The position numbers and the translations under genes are program-made. This document shows, piece after piece, positions 1-10,900 of a stretch of 64,000 nt of DNA. This stretch comes from Mactromeris polynyma (Eukaryota; Mollusca; Bivalvia; Venerida; Mactridae). Numbering within the stretch: position 1 is the first letter of the stretch; every line of letters begins with the position of its first letter. Location of the stretch: NCBI GenBank assembly GCA_032209605.1, contig JASFXZ010000004.1:36118401-36182400 (forward strand). The letters are read 5' to 3'. The notes beneath the pieces were generated by a model that did not search any database, was not told the origin of the DNA, and was given only the letters and a program-made list of their open reading frames with translations.

Positions 1-794
1 TGTGGTGTGTATTGCATTATGAATACTGACTTGGTACTACGTGAGCCCCCCTACACTACACATATACGTGTATATGTCATGACAAGGAGATCAAATACAG
101 ATCATGTTACTACATTAAGACTGCATTGATGCATTAAGTACATACGCCTCTAATTACATTGTTATTAGATGAATGCATCGTGAGTGAATGCAATGTGGTA
201 CTGTAAACATGACATAATTACTGTTGAGGTTTTGCTGTTTCAAGTATACGCTATTATAGCGTACTTGGGATTAATCTTATTTAATTTGGGTGTGGCTAAA
301 AACTCGGACCAGAGAACTAATTCATGATTAAGACGTCTACACCACAGAACACAATAAATGACTCATGACTCATGAGAATTAGTTTTTAGGATCCAGATCA
401 AATATACTTTCTTGCAAACTTGGTGTATGCAAAACTAAATATTTTTGCATAATGTGATAGCTATGAATGTTTTGAAAAAAAAATTAAGACATTAAAGGTA
501 GGTTTCATGTTTATTTTAGAATAGGATTATAATTGATAAGTTATTAATGATTCTTAAAAATTGATTTTGATTTGATCTGTATCAATTTCAGTGATAAATG
601 TGAGAGTTTTCACACAATGTTAATTAGAAGATTTTAGGTAGTTTATGAAAAGCACTGCATAAAGTTTTCAATTGCTTTCTGGAAATGGCAAATATATTTC
701 AGGATCAAATTGATCCAAATCAGTTGATCCATTGTGAACACAGGGCCTGTACCTGACTGATGTTGAAACAGGAGACTGTTATATTGACACAGAA

Positions 795-960
795 TTCAGG
801 GGTTTATTTTAACACTGGAGTTGACCCTTTGACCCCTGCAATTTCCAACATTTTAACCTGAAGGATTCTGACTGAAGGGTCAATTTCTCTCTGAATTATT
901 GGTAAATTGGCTATTAAATGGTAAAATCTGGTCAGTAATTATCATAATGAAACATGAGAT
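795..960. repeat. Dispersed repeat, copy 1 (pair with 2350-2510)
   Basis: Both copies share GAGTTGACCC, TTGACCCCTG, AATTTCCAA, CTGAAGGGT and a block reading TGGCTATNAAATGGTAAAATC in the same order and spacing. Divergence is roughly one base in five with small indels, so both are old. No coding content seen. Confidence 0.6.
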
Positions 961-2349
961 TCAGCACCTAGTGGAACCCCTGGACATGAGATAAACATGT
1001 ATGTCAGTTATTTACTTTTCTTAATATAAAATTCAAAATTTGACAATCTGTACTTGTTTGTCTACATCCATAGATCTGTTGGCATAACAATAATTTAAAG
1101 GCATCCTGAGGATTACATTGCATTAGTAATAAAAACATCATTACTGCGGTAAGTGTGTGATATATGAGAACAATGGATAAAATATTTAGTGAATAGCCTT
1201 ATCAAATCACCTGACTCATTTTCTTCATATTTCTGCTTTTGTTTCGTAATTTGGAGAGGGAATTTTTTTTTCATTTTAGACATACGTATACTGGTATTAA
1301 CCTTTCAGTTACGTCTAACAATTGTGATTGTTACGAAATTGTTTTGTTATGTATCCCTGACCCACCGTATCACATTCACTGCACAATGGGAACCAAATTG
1401 CAAACATTATGAAACGTTAGCCGCAAACACCTTTACTGAACGCAGGGCTGATATTGATACAGCTTATCTTAGATTTCTGACTTGAACAAATGATTTGTAA
1501 AATTCTGAGTCGTTGTTGTATACAAAATTTTGATGTTTAAATGAATGTTTGTCTATGTATGGTATGCAGGTAATCCCTTCTCTCTGTCATAAACGAGAAT
1601 ATGGGTTGATTTATGTATCAAATTTGCATAATTCGTACTTATTATGATGTATTAGGTTTTAAAATAACTGCAAAAGTTATTATAATGTATAGCTAAGCAT
1701 GGCTTCCGGTTGAATGGATGATTTTGTTGTTATGCTCCTGCCATTTGAAGAAGGGCTAAGGGGCATGAAATGCTACTCTTGTCTGTTCTTGTGTCCGTCT
1801 GTGCAAATAACTGATTTACGGTTAATAAATGATGAATGGAGTAAATTCATATTGGGCACATAGGCATGGAATAATAAAGTAGAGGTCAAGTCATGACATG
1901 GTTATCTGTCTCATCTCATGTTGTATGTTAAATTCTTAATCCAGTATATCAAGGTTGACAAATTATGAATTGTTAAAAAAATGTCATTGCAAAAAAAATA
2001 TGAGTAACCTTACTTGATATGAGCAAATGAACACAGACCGTTGCCTTGCAGTAATTGTATAGGTCCATATCCTCCGTACTGTCTCTACTCCTGACATCAC
2101 AGTCTAGATTGTTTGTTTGATTCATTTGTAATACACTATAAACTACTTGTATAGTTAAATTAAATTTTGCAGGTTGTTGACATTAGATGAAATGTGTATA
2201 ATTTCAAGTTACAACAATATTTTGTAGGGTGTACTTCATACTAAAGGAAAGTTACTGTAATGTTGTATTGAACATAATACTCTGATGTAAAAGTGAAAAA
2301 TATTTGAAATCAGAATAACGAGACATCAAACTAACCCGAGTTTTTACAG

Positions 2350-2510
2350 GGATTCCGTTTGACCCTTGAGTTGACCCTTGACCCCTGGAATTTCCAAAAA
2401 GGCACATTTTAAGGATTTTGGCTGAAGGGTAATTTTTTTCTAAATTATAGGTATTTTGGCTATAAAATGGTAAAATCCAGTCAAATATTATCAAAATGTC
2501 ACTTGACTAT
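2350..2510. repeat. Dispersed repeat, copy 2 (pair with 795-960)
   Basis: Second copy of the repeat at 795-960, same orientation, with small indels. The short minus-strand ORF spanning it is explained by this non-coding repeat. Confidence 0.6.
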
Positions 2511-3679
2511 TTTTGCGATGGATTATATATATATAAACGATTTGATAGAAATTGGCGTCTGGTGTTATGTGTTCAGTTTGTGGAACGTTTCTCATCGCTC
2601 AGTCTGATATGTGTTCATTGATGATTGACTGAAAAATAATATGGGAAATGGAATTCATCTTTCATCTCTGAGGTACAATTATACCATAGAGCCTGACTGG
2701 GCAGTGCTGACTGGTTACCTTGCAACACGGGTTCTGTCAGCTGACATACATAACTTAAGTACATGTACTGTTAAAAATAATGTTCAGTCAAAATATCATT
2801 AATAAGAATGCAATATATATTTTAACGGTACATCAATCTTTTCATTTTACCACTGAGGCATTTTACTGTAGGTTTATTTATAATATATCAATATTACATT
2901 CACAATTATAATTGATACATATAGATCTATCATATATACATTGATGTGATATGGATATGTATTGTTTTATATGTTACAATTATCATGAAGATAGATAGTA
3001 GGTTGTCTCAATACTGTTGTTTTTGAAGTTTTTGAATGACAGGTAAACACTATGGCATTGTATGTTTGATTCTAGAACACACCTTTGCTACTAGTTTACA
3101 TTTATAGCCAAATATTGGAAGGTAAATATTAGGGGCGTCAGTATATAGGAGTACATGTATATCGGTATATTGCTATATTCTGTAAAACTGTATTGTACCA
3201 TGAAATGAATGTACTAGAGCTAGATAGAAACTATATTGATGCATCATTTCAGTTGATCAATTATTGATACATATTTTAAAAAAGTCAATACTTATGAATA
3301 ATCAATACATGCTTGAAAACGCCGAAAATTCATCACGAAGAAGTGTTTTTAAAATGCTTTGCTTATATTCATCATCATAAAAGAATATAACGCTACTACA
3401 ATAAGTCAGAATTGGTTATTTGAAAATCCAGGTGTGCTTTTGATCTGCTAGCGTTTAGTAAACAAATTATTCTGTTTAAATGTGTAAAAGACTCAAACGG
3501 GAGTGTATTTTATAATATACTCTTGGACCCTCCATACCCTTATTTCTACTTTTCCCAGTGACATATCAGTCCAGCAAATTGAATTAGCCCAGAAAATAGG
3601 CCCTTCTCAAATTATATGCATACCAGAGATAACTAACCCAGAACGAGGCTTAGCAGACAGGTATAAACATTCTACTGAT

Positions 3680-3868
3680 ATGTCTACTCCACTGGACAGT
3701 GGTCAAATTCTTAGAAAGAAAGGTTCTAATTTTCATTGTTGCGTACCGTTTTGTAACTCTGATTCGAGATATGATCCAACAATTCATTTTCATCATATCC
3801 CAAAAGATGAAGAATTAAAAAAACAATGGATTCAAAAGATAAGGAGGGATGAAGGACCATTATTTAGG
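3680..3868 (+). CDS. THAP transposase exon 1
   Basis: It encodes 63 residues including the first zinc-ligand pair (HCCVPFC). It ends in phase 0 after LFR at donor GTAAGA. Confidence 0.75.
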
Positions 3869-5589
3869 GTAAGATATAATTCGTCACATTCATTTAACTT
3901 TTTATTTGTTACATCCATTTAACTTTCACGTAAATTAGTTATTTCTTATACTTGTGAATTATCATAAATTATCACTTATGTGATAAATTTGCAAATGCCC
4001 ATAATATAGATTTGTGGAATTAACAATATTCTATACTGATTCATTACCGTATTTATCTGAAAAAAAATGATGGCGGTTTCTCAGATTGCATACAATTTTT
4101 TTTCAGATTTCAACAGGAACAGTGGTATGTTCTAAACACTTTGGTAAAGACGATTATGTTGGATGGACTCCTATTCGAAAAAGACTAAAGAAAGGTGCTG
4201 TGCCATCTGTGTTTAACTGGTCACAAGAAAAAACAACTAGGCGAACTTTGAATAGGAAAGTTCTATCTCCCAAGAAAAGAAAACATACAGAGTCGTAAGT
4301 TTTAAGAAATACCTTTTAATAAATTCAGCTAACATTGACAAAATATACACACACATATATATATGAGATTTGCAAATTAATATGAGATTAATTACATACA
4401 ATATGTTTTACATTTTCCACATATATATTGAATATTTGATCTCTGTTATCTTTTATGAAGGATACATTTCTTTTTCAGAGAAGAATGTGGATTAACTGAA
4501 ACTCATGGCCAAACATCTACAGAAGAACAGTGTTTACCTTGTGAAGAACAACCAAAACAAATTTGCATAGACAAAACAGAATTATTGAGTTTGAAAGAAG
4601 ATCTCGAACAAAAAAGTGCCCAGTGTAATTTATTAGAAAAGCAACTAAAAATTGAAAAGTTCAACGTAAATAGATTTAGCACTGATGCATGTCTCATTCA
4701 GTTTTATACCGGCTTTCCAAATTATAACTCTTATGTAACATTTTTCAAATGCATCCAACCTTCCGCTCAAAATATGCGTAGCATGTATTACCATGGAAGC
4801 GAAGTGGTCAGTCTATCAGGAAGGAAGAGAAATATGCTTCTGATAGATGAACTTTTCATGTTTCTTTGTCGTTTAAGAGTAGGACTCATGGAACAAGATT
4901 TATGTGTAAGATTTAACTGTTCAATCTCGACTGTTAGCAGAAAAGTAATCACATGGGTAAATTTTATGTACATAGTTCTTGGTTCAGTGCCTATATGGTT
5001 ATCTAGAGCTAAAGTAAATGAATATATGCCAGACTGCTTCAAGTCATTGTATCCAAATACAAGAGTTATCGTGGACTGTACTGAAATCAGAACTCAACAG
5101 CCATCATCTTTAGTATTAAATTCTCAAATGTACTCTAATTACAAAGGTGCTTGTACTTTCAAATGTCTGCTTGGAATATCTCCCCATGGTTTGGTGACAT
5201 TTATTTCATCATTATATACAGGCTGTATGTCAGATATCGAAATTACAAAACTTTCAGGAATTCTAGATCTTTTGGAACCTGGGGATGATGTCATGGCTGA
5301 CAAAGGATTCACACTAAGAAAAGTTCTTTCAGAGAAACAAGTAACACTAAATATCCCTGCATTCTTACGGAGTAAAAACCGATTTACCCCAGAAGAAATT
5401 AAAGAAACTGAACAAATTGCTAAACTCCGAATACATATTGAAAGGGTGAACAGAAGGATAAAGGAAAATCACTTGTTTGACACACCAATTCCAATGTCAC
5501 TAGCAGGTTCAGCAAATCAGTTATGGACAGTTGCTTGTCTGTTATGCAACTTTCGTGGTCCAATCGTTCAATCATGGACTAAAGACTGA
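3680..5589 (+). CDS. THAP-domain DDE transposase (three exons)
   Basis: Inferred exons 3680-3868, 4107-4294 and 4479-5589 join in phase to 495 codons plus stop, with GT-AG introns (donors GTAAGA and GTAAGT, acceptors TTTCAG). Residues 18-105 form a THAP zinc finger: C20/C21 and C25, then C71-x2-H74 across the first intron, followed by an AVPSVF motif like the family's AVPTIF. A helix-turn-helix of the Tnp_4 type follows at about 255-290. The DDE nuclease fold has D325 (in VDCTE), D400 (in MADKGF) and E447 (in IHIERV), as in DDE_Tnp_4 proteins. The family binds transposon ends through THAP and cuts and joins DNA in the nucleus. The start at 3680 is the last ATG before the zinc finger; the frame is open to 3503, so an upstream exon is possible. 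Confidence 0.88.
4107..4294 (+). CDS. THAP transposase exon 2
   Basis: It follows a T-rich tract and TTTCAG and encodes the second ligand pair (VVCSKHF) and the AVPSVF motif. The donor GTAAGT overlaps an in-frame TAA, so failure to splice would truncate the protein right after the THAP domain. Confidence 0.8.
4479..5589 (+). CDS. THAP transposase exon 3 (HTH and DDE catalytic domain)
   Basis: Acceptor TTTTTCAG; the exon restores phase with a split serine codon and stays open to TGA at 5587-5589. It begins with a charged linker (a possible coiled coil near 4585-4670), then the helix-turn-helix and the complete DDE domain. Confidence 0.85.
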
Positions 5590-5639
5590 AAGTGTCAATC
5601 TTGCACATATATCTTGTTCCATGAGTTTTTGTTAATGTA

Positions 5640-6857
5640 TTACAAAAAACTGTCAAAATAGAAGCGGTCTATTTTATGTTTTATTTCATTCCACAATTCT
5701 GTATTCAAATAAATTGTTTCTTGATGATTATCATTTTTACACCATACAAAGAGGTCACACCACTGTAACCCTGTAACAGCTAGCTGAGTCAGAATTTGGT
5801 AATAATAGTTGTGATTTCTCCTTAATTTTAAACTGCCAGTATCATCTTTCATTAGATACTGACATTCTAAGACACTTGTTACTTGTGGACATTTAATTTC
5901 TAATAAACCAAATGCAGGATTTCGTTGAGGATTGTACACTTTTCTGTCTGGGCTAGCTGCTATCCAGGGTGACAAATAACTGACTACAACACCAGATGGA
6001 TATAAATTAACTTGATTGTTATTTATCTCGGCATAGTGTCTTGCAGCTTCAGGCTCACAAGCTATTCCATGTCTCATAGCAGCCGTAGTAACTCGCCTTG
6101 TTGATTTGAGTCTTCCAACAAGTGTGTCGGCATTTTTCCTCCTTTTATACACTTCCCCAATGTTAGAAGCAGTCACCCTGTGTTTTCTAATTCTGTACCA
6201 GAGGGGACTTTTACTCTGTAAACGAGTCAGCTTTTCAAACTTGTGAATTTCTGACATGCTCAACTTCACACCTTCGTACTTCACATTTTGTTCACAAGTT
6301 AATACGGTTTGATAATCATTCTGCATGACGTTTTTAACTGGAAGGTCAGGAAAGCAAACACCATCATGAATGTTCATTATAAAATCATCATGGAGCTTCT
6401 GTTGGTAGCTAAGTACTGACCCGAAAGGTACAGAACCAAATTTTGTATTGGCAAACGTAATTGGTTTTTCCTCCATGGAAGATAGAACTAAAGCATCAGG
6501 TGAACTTCTCTTTATATCTTCATATTTATCATGCCAGTTTACTAAATCTCCTTTAAGTGGATTGTAAAGAGTTGACTTGATGCTTTTTGGTTCTGTCACA
6601 TCTGTTCTGGAGTATCCACTGACATTTAAGTCTTGAACTTCTTTACCAGAAATTTTCTGACCTCTTGGTAAATGCCATGTTTGCGGTAAAGAAGTACTTG
6701 CAACATCTTCTGGAATTGCTTTTAGGTTGAGATTCTTGTATTTTGCCACTTGGTACAAGAGGCCAGTTACATGACCACATGCTTTTGAAAGGCCTATTGG
6801 ACAGGTGCATGTAGCAGTTGTGACTATTGTCTCTTCATCTCGTGAGATCAAACCAAC
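5640..6857 (-). CDS. YqaJ gene exon 3 (SWIM finger and nuclease)
   Basis: 405 codons from acceptor TTTGCAG, beginning VGLISRDEE in phase 0 and ending DSFL. The upstream ATG at 6881 is intronic read-through, not the true start. Confidence 0.82.
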   Translation of the reverse strand, partial: VGLISRDEETIVTTATCTCPIGLSKACGHVTGLLYQVAKYKNLNLKAIPEDVASTSLPQTWHLPRGQKISGKEVQDLNVSGYSRTDVTEPKSIKSTLYNPLKGDLVNWHDKYEDIKRSSPDALVLSSMEEKPITFANTKFGSVPFGSVLSYQQKLHDDFIMNIHDGVCFPDLPVKNVMQNDYQTVLTCEQNVKYEGVKLSMSEIHKFEKLTRLQSKSPLWYRIRKHRVTASNIGEVYKRRKNADTLVGRLKSTRRVTTAAMRHGIACEPEAARHYAEINNNQVNLYPSGVVVSYLSPWIAASPDRKVYNPQRNPAFGLLEIKCPQVTSVLECQYLMKDDTGSLKLRRNHNYYYQILTQLAVTGLQWCDLFVWCKNDNHQETIYLNTELWNEIKHKIDRFYFDSFL

Positions 6858-7510
6858 CTGCAAATATACAATAATGCACAACTCAATTTCATGAATATCG
6901 TTAACTTTTTTTCATAGTGTTGCACTATTTATATAATGTGTTGTTTAATCTTATTGTTGTGTATATTTCAGTAATTTAGTAATAAATGTCAATTACTTTC
7001 ATCTGATGTGGACTTTCATTTTTTCTTTGTGACTTGTGGCATTTTCCATTTATCACACATCCATCTGTTGCTGAAACAACTGAAATATAACAATATTGTT
7101 TCAAAAGTCATGTTCAATGTTCTCTTATTCTAGACAATACGGTAATACACTAAGAACCAAGAATCAAACATCTGATACTAATTATTTATGGCTAATAACA
7201 TTCTCATTAATGGTTTTATTTACACTACAAATCTGACCATTGAATTGTATAAACAAATTGAGCTGACTTAGCCCTGTATAGATAAGATAATACTAAGGTC
7301 AAATGAATTAAACGCAAGAACAATAAGTCTAAAAATAAATGAATGTAACTTACCTTTTAAATCATGTATGTATCCTTCACTAAAATATTTAAATCCCTTG
7401 TCGATAGATTTTTCACCAGACGATTCTTTGTGAGATTTTATGTAACTTTCAACAAATGAAAACGTTAATTCTGGGATAATGCTTACATCTCTATTGCTAT
7501 ACGAAGCCAT
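5640..7510 (-). CDS. SWIM zinc finger / YqaJ-type nuclease, transposon accessory protein (three exons)
   Basis: Minus-strand exons 7510-7354, 7079-6997 and 6857-5640 join in phase to 485 codons plus stop. A SWIM-like zinc finger is at C97-x-C99 and C107-x-H109. The C-terminal half is a YqaJ/lambda-exonuclease-type PD-(D/E)XK nuclease: an RVTAS motif near 307, GIACEPEAA (about 343-352), D384 in AASPDRKV, E400-x-K402 in LEIKCP, and Q434 in YYYQILTQ. All catalytic positions are kept. The protein is presumed to process DNA during transposition, since this ORF accompanies the THAP/DDE gene in ISL2EU-type elements; its exact role there is not established here. The start MASYSNRD at 7510 is the first ATG of an open frame. 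Confidence 0.85.
6997..7079 (-). CDS. YqaJ gene exon 2 (short exon)
   Basis: An 83-nt exon between acceptor ATATTTCAG and donor GTAATT. It encodes VVSATDGCVINGKCHKSQ followed by a short basic stretch ending QMK. It restores phase between exons 1 and 3 exactly, and the peptide resembles the residues that precede the SWIM finger in such proteins. Confidence 0.7.
7354..7510 (-). CDS. YqaJ gene exon 1
   Basis: It encodes 52 residues starting MASYSNRD and ending HDLK plus one base (phase 1), with donor GTAAGT on the minus strand. Confidence 0.7.
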
Positions 7511-7910
7511 TGCTGTATCTTATGAAGCTTGTGCTTGCCAGCTTTGCCTCGTTCTGATAATCTGATTAATTATTCATGAGGGGATATTAAGAAGGGTCTA
7601 TCACCCAGTTTTGTGCTACTTCTTATCTCTACAATACTGTTATAGTGTCAGCCTAAATTGGTCATAAATCAGCTGTCCACCACTGCTGGTGAAACATGAT
7701 ACTGTGTTGATAAAATGATCAAGATGTTTAGATTTGATGCCCAACAAATTTTCAGTCCAGAAAGATCCATGCATTAGTTGAGGTTATGCATGTCGTCTCA
7801 TATTTTTGGTATGTTGTAAATATATTTATATTTTTTGTTCATTAGCCATTCTTACTGTGCTATTCCATTTACTATCAATATTTTATCATATTTAAAATGT
7901 TAATTTTCAG

Positions 7911-7985
7911 GGACCATTTGTACATATTGCCAGTATTGTTGCCAATATATTGGGGAAATTGTCCTCTTTTAAAGGTATCTATGAG
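7911..7985 (+). CDS. CLCN2: Chloride channel exon a (GPFVHIAS filter segment)
   Basis: 25 codons, phase 0 to 0, acceptor TTTTCAG, donor GTAAGT. It begins directly after the position of the family's gating glutamate. Confidence 0.92.
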
Positions 7986-10900
7986 GTAAGTTATCTTGTT
8001 GTCTGCTTTTTAGCTCACCTGAGCCAGAGGTGCTCATGGTGAGCTATTAAGATCTTTGGCTGTCCTTAGTTGTGCATCGTGTGGCATGGATCAACATTTA
8101 CTTTAAACGACATCACCTAAACTGTTGAATGGATTTTGTTAAAACTGCACCCAAATGATCCTTAGGTGGGCCACTTTCATTAAAGTTGCATAAATGGTTT
8201 TGGTCTGCTGCAGAAGTAGGTCACAGGAGCTAAAAATAGATTTTAAAAGTGAAAAAATGAAAATGTTTTAACTGCTATGATTAGATATGCGCTAATATTG
8301 TTTCCTACTGTGTATAAATGCTTATGTGTTACTATTTATGGCTTAACTTTACGAATTATGACAGTTTATGGTGCTAATTATACATGCTTGACATACACAA
8401 AGAAATGTTATGTTAACTACGACAGCCTAATTTTCATTTTTTTGTCTGTTTGTAACAAGGAAATGTTTGACTGACGTGGTATGACAAATCTGTTTATATT
8501 TTACTCTTTTGGCGTTAAAGTTTTGTCTGATGTTGCTCACAATTCCTAGTACTTTCATACGTACAATCTAAAACCAGTCAAATGTTATCCAACATCGGCG
8601 TTGGTCTTGAGCAAGGTCGTGAAGGTGGGAAGGAGGCTTAACAGTGAGTTATACATGTATAGTTGAAAACAGTTTTCTAATTTTGTAATTGTGAAAACTG
8701 ACTAAACATTGGTCCCTTTGTGGTTTTCTGGTTGGAACTTTGTTAGTATTTGACACAACATTGCTACACTTTGTATTCTCAGAATGAGTCTCGAAGATCA
8801 GAAATGTTGGCTGCTGCTTGTGCTGTTGGTGTAGCGGGAACCTTTGCTGCCCCTATTGGAGGTTTGTATAACTGTGACCCCTTTTCTTTCAAGTTTCATC
8901 TGTGGTCCCTTTATCAACTGTTCATTAATATGGCCCTGGTATCAAATTGTCATACTATGGTCCCTGAATCTATTATTTTACTATGACATTTTATTGAATA
9001 TTCATACAATGGCCCCTTTTTCTACCAATCATAACTATGGCCCTTTTATTGAATATTAATACAATGGCCCCTTTATTTACCATTTATAACTACATGTCCT
9101 TTTTTGAACATTCAAACAATGGCCCCTTTTCTACCAATTATAACTATGGCCCTTGTATTGAATTTTGATATTTTGGACCCTTATAAAATATTCATACTAT
9201 GGCCCCCCTATTACATTTTCACACTATTGCCCGCTGTCAAATTTTCATACATTGTCCCCTTTATTAAATAGTTATGATAAAATCCCTTCATCAAAATATT
9301 TATTATGATATTGAAAGCACTCGTGATTTGACATACTGTATATAAAAAGTTAATGATATATTTCTTTTTATTGTATGCTTCTATTTTGAACATAATGCAA
9401 AAACCCTTTTAAAGTTACATTAATATGCTCATTTTTGTTCAGTTTTTTAATCTTAACAAAAATGGAGTAAATATCATATATATGTCTGGCTTATTGGGTG
9501 TTTTCATCTTCAATTATTATACAGTTAAATTAAATGCATTATCAAAGAATACACTTATAATGTATGCCTCTGTATTTGACAATAAAAGAAATTTATAGTA
9601 CATGTATCCTTAAATTAAAAAAAATGTTTTTCTTAACTAAAAGTGCTTTTACAAGTTTGGTCCTGATGTAATATGATAAAAACAGACTTGTTAATGAGTA
9701 TTACATTGTAACGGATCAAATACAAGATGTGTTAGCCAGTGTAGCAACACACGGTATAAAATTCCTTTCAAATATTTTATGTTCAGGTGGGCCAGATGCA
9801 TCTTTAATCAAAACCTAATATAATTTGAAGTTTTTCCAAGTCAATACCTGAATGTATGACGTAATTGTAATCTCTTGCTATCAGTCTGTTCTGATTTTTG
9901 TCCAGCTTTGAATACTTACTTAGTAAGCGAACTTCCTTTTCATACTAAAATATATTCCCATTTATGGTGCTGAAACTCATCATCATGAACATTTACAAGA
10001 GTTATTTATTTAGCAATTATTTTCTTCTTCCAATCTTAAATGTTCAACCTTATTAACTTCCAATTTCTTAAATGAAAGTTGACATTTTGTAATGACTTAC
10101 ATTTGTTCGATTTTAGGTGTTTTATTTAGTATTGAAGTAACATCCACATATTTTGCTGTGCGAAATTACTGGCGAGGTTTTTTCGGTGCTGTGTGTGGTG
10201 CTGTTGTGTTCAGATTGCTAGCGTTCTGGTTCAAATATGAAGGTATGTGACAATATATGATAATCTATGTTCAACTGTTCGATCAGAATTTATGTTTATT
10301 GTAATGTTATGTAAGTGACAATGTCAATCTTCATGTTTAAGTTTTTGTAACTCTTGTTTGAATACCAATGGTACCATATCTCCTTATTGCAATCTGCTAT
10401 ATACAGTCTAATCTGCTGTGACAGTCATTTGGTTTCTGCATTTAAGAATTCTAGGGAAAATATTTTAACGGCATCTTCTTGATACTATTTATTTCATCAT
10501 ACATGTATATATTTAATGTATCCATTGCTTTAATTGGCTGCATGTAATTTACATTAATGATATTGTTCTGCCAATTAGATAAATTTCATTTGTTTTTAGA
10601 CTTGATTATTTTGTTATTAATTACTTTTTATGTCTTTTTTTCCAGAAACCTTGACAGCTTTATTTAAAACCAATTTAAAAACAGATTTCCCATTTGATCC
10701 GTTGGAATTATTGGCATTTTCATTTATTGGGTAAATATACATTGTTTTGATCATCATACTGATTAGATGTTTTGTGGTTTATTAACTTACTTACAAGATG
10801 AACACTTTGTTTGATGTTGAGGATTTTTTACTCTCAGCTATGTTTGTTTAAATATAAAGTTTGCTTACCAATGTCTCGTAGATTAAAGTAGTAAAGCAGT

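Larger units (their letters stand above)
1..3291. other. Non-coding stretch, probably intron of the chloride channel gene
   Basis: I see no convincing exon on either strand; open frames here are short, AT-rich and lack splice context. The first channel exon found (7911) starts in mid-protein, immediately after the residues that carry the gating glutamate in this family, so the preceding exon must lie before base 1 and this stretch is inferred to be intron. It holds two related copies of a dispersed repeat (entered separately) and AT-rich microsatellite-like runs. Confidence 0.5.
3292..7577. mobile_element. Two-gene DNA transposon encoding THAP/DDE transposase and YqaJ nuclease
   Basis: The element carries two convergent genes with only 50 bp between their stop codons: a THAP-domain DDE transposase on the plus strand (3680-5589) and a SWIM/YqaJ nuclease on the minus strand (7510-5640). 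This pairing is known from the ISL2EU group of PIF/Harbinger-related eukaryotic DNA transposons. Candidate terminal inverted repeats of about 35 bp lie at 3292-3326 (starting TTATGAATAATCAATAC) and near 7543-7577 (its complement starts CATGAATAATTAATC); they match imperfectly, so the exact ends are uncertain. Both reading frames are open across all inferred exons, which suggests a young, possibly active copy. It lies in an intron of the chloride channel gene. Confidence 0.7.

Noticed and set aside
1189..1485. 98-aa frame near the window start
   Set aside because: No conserved domain, no splice or promoter context, and composition like the surrounding AT-rich DNA.
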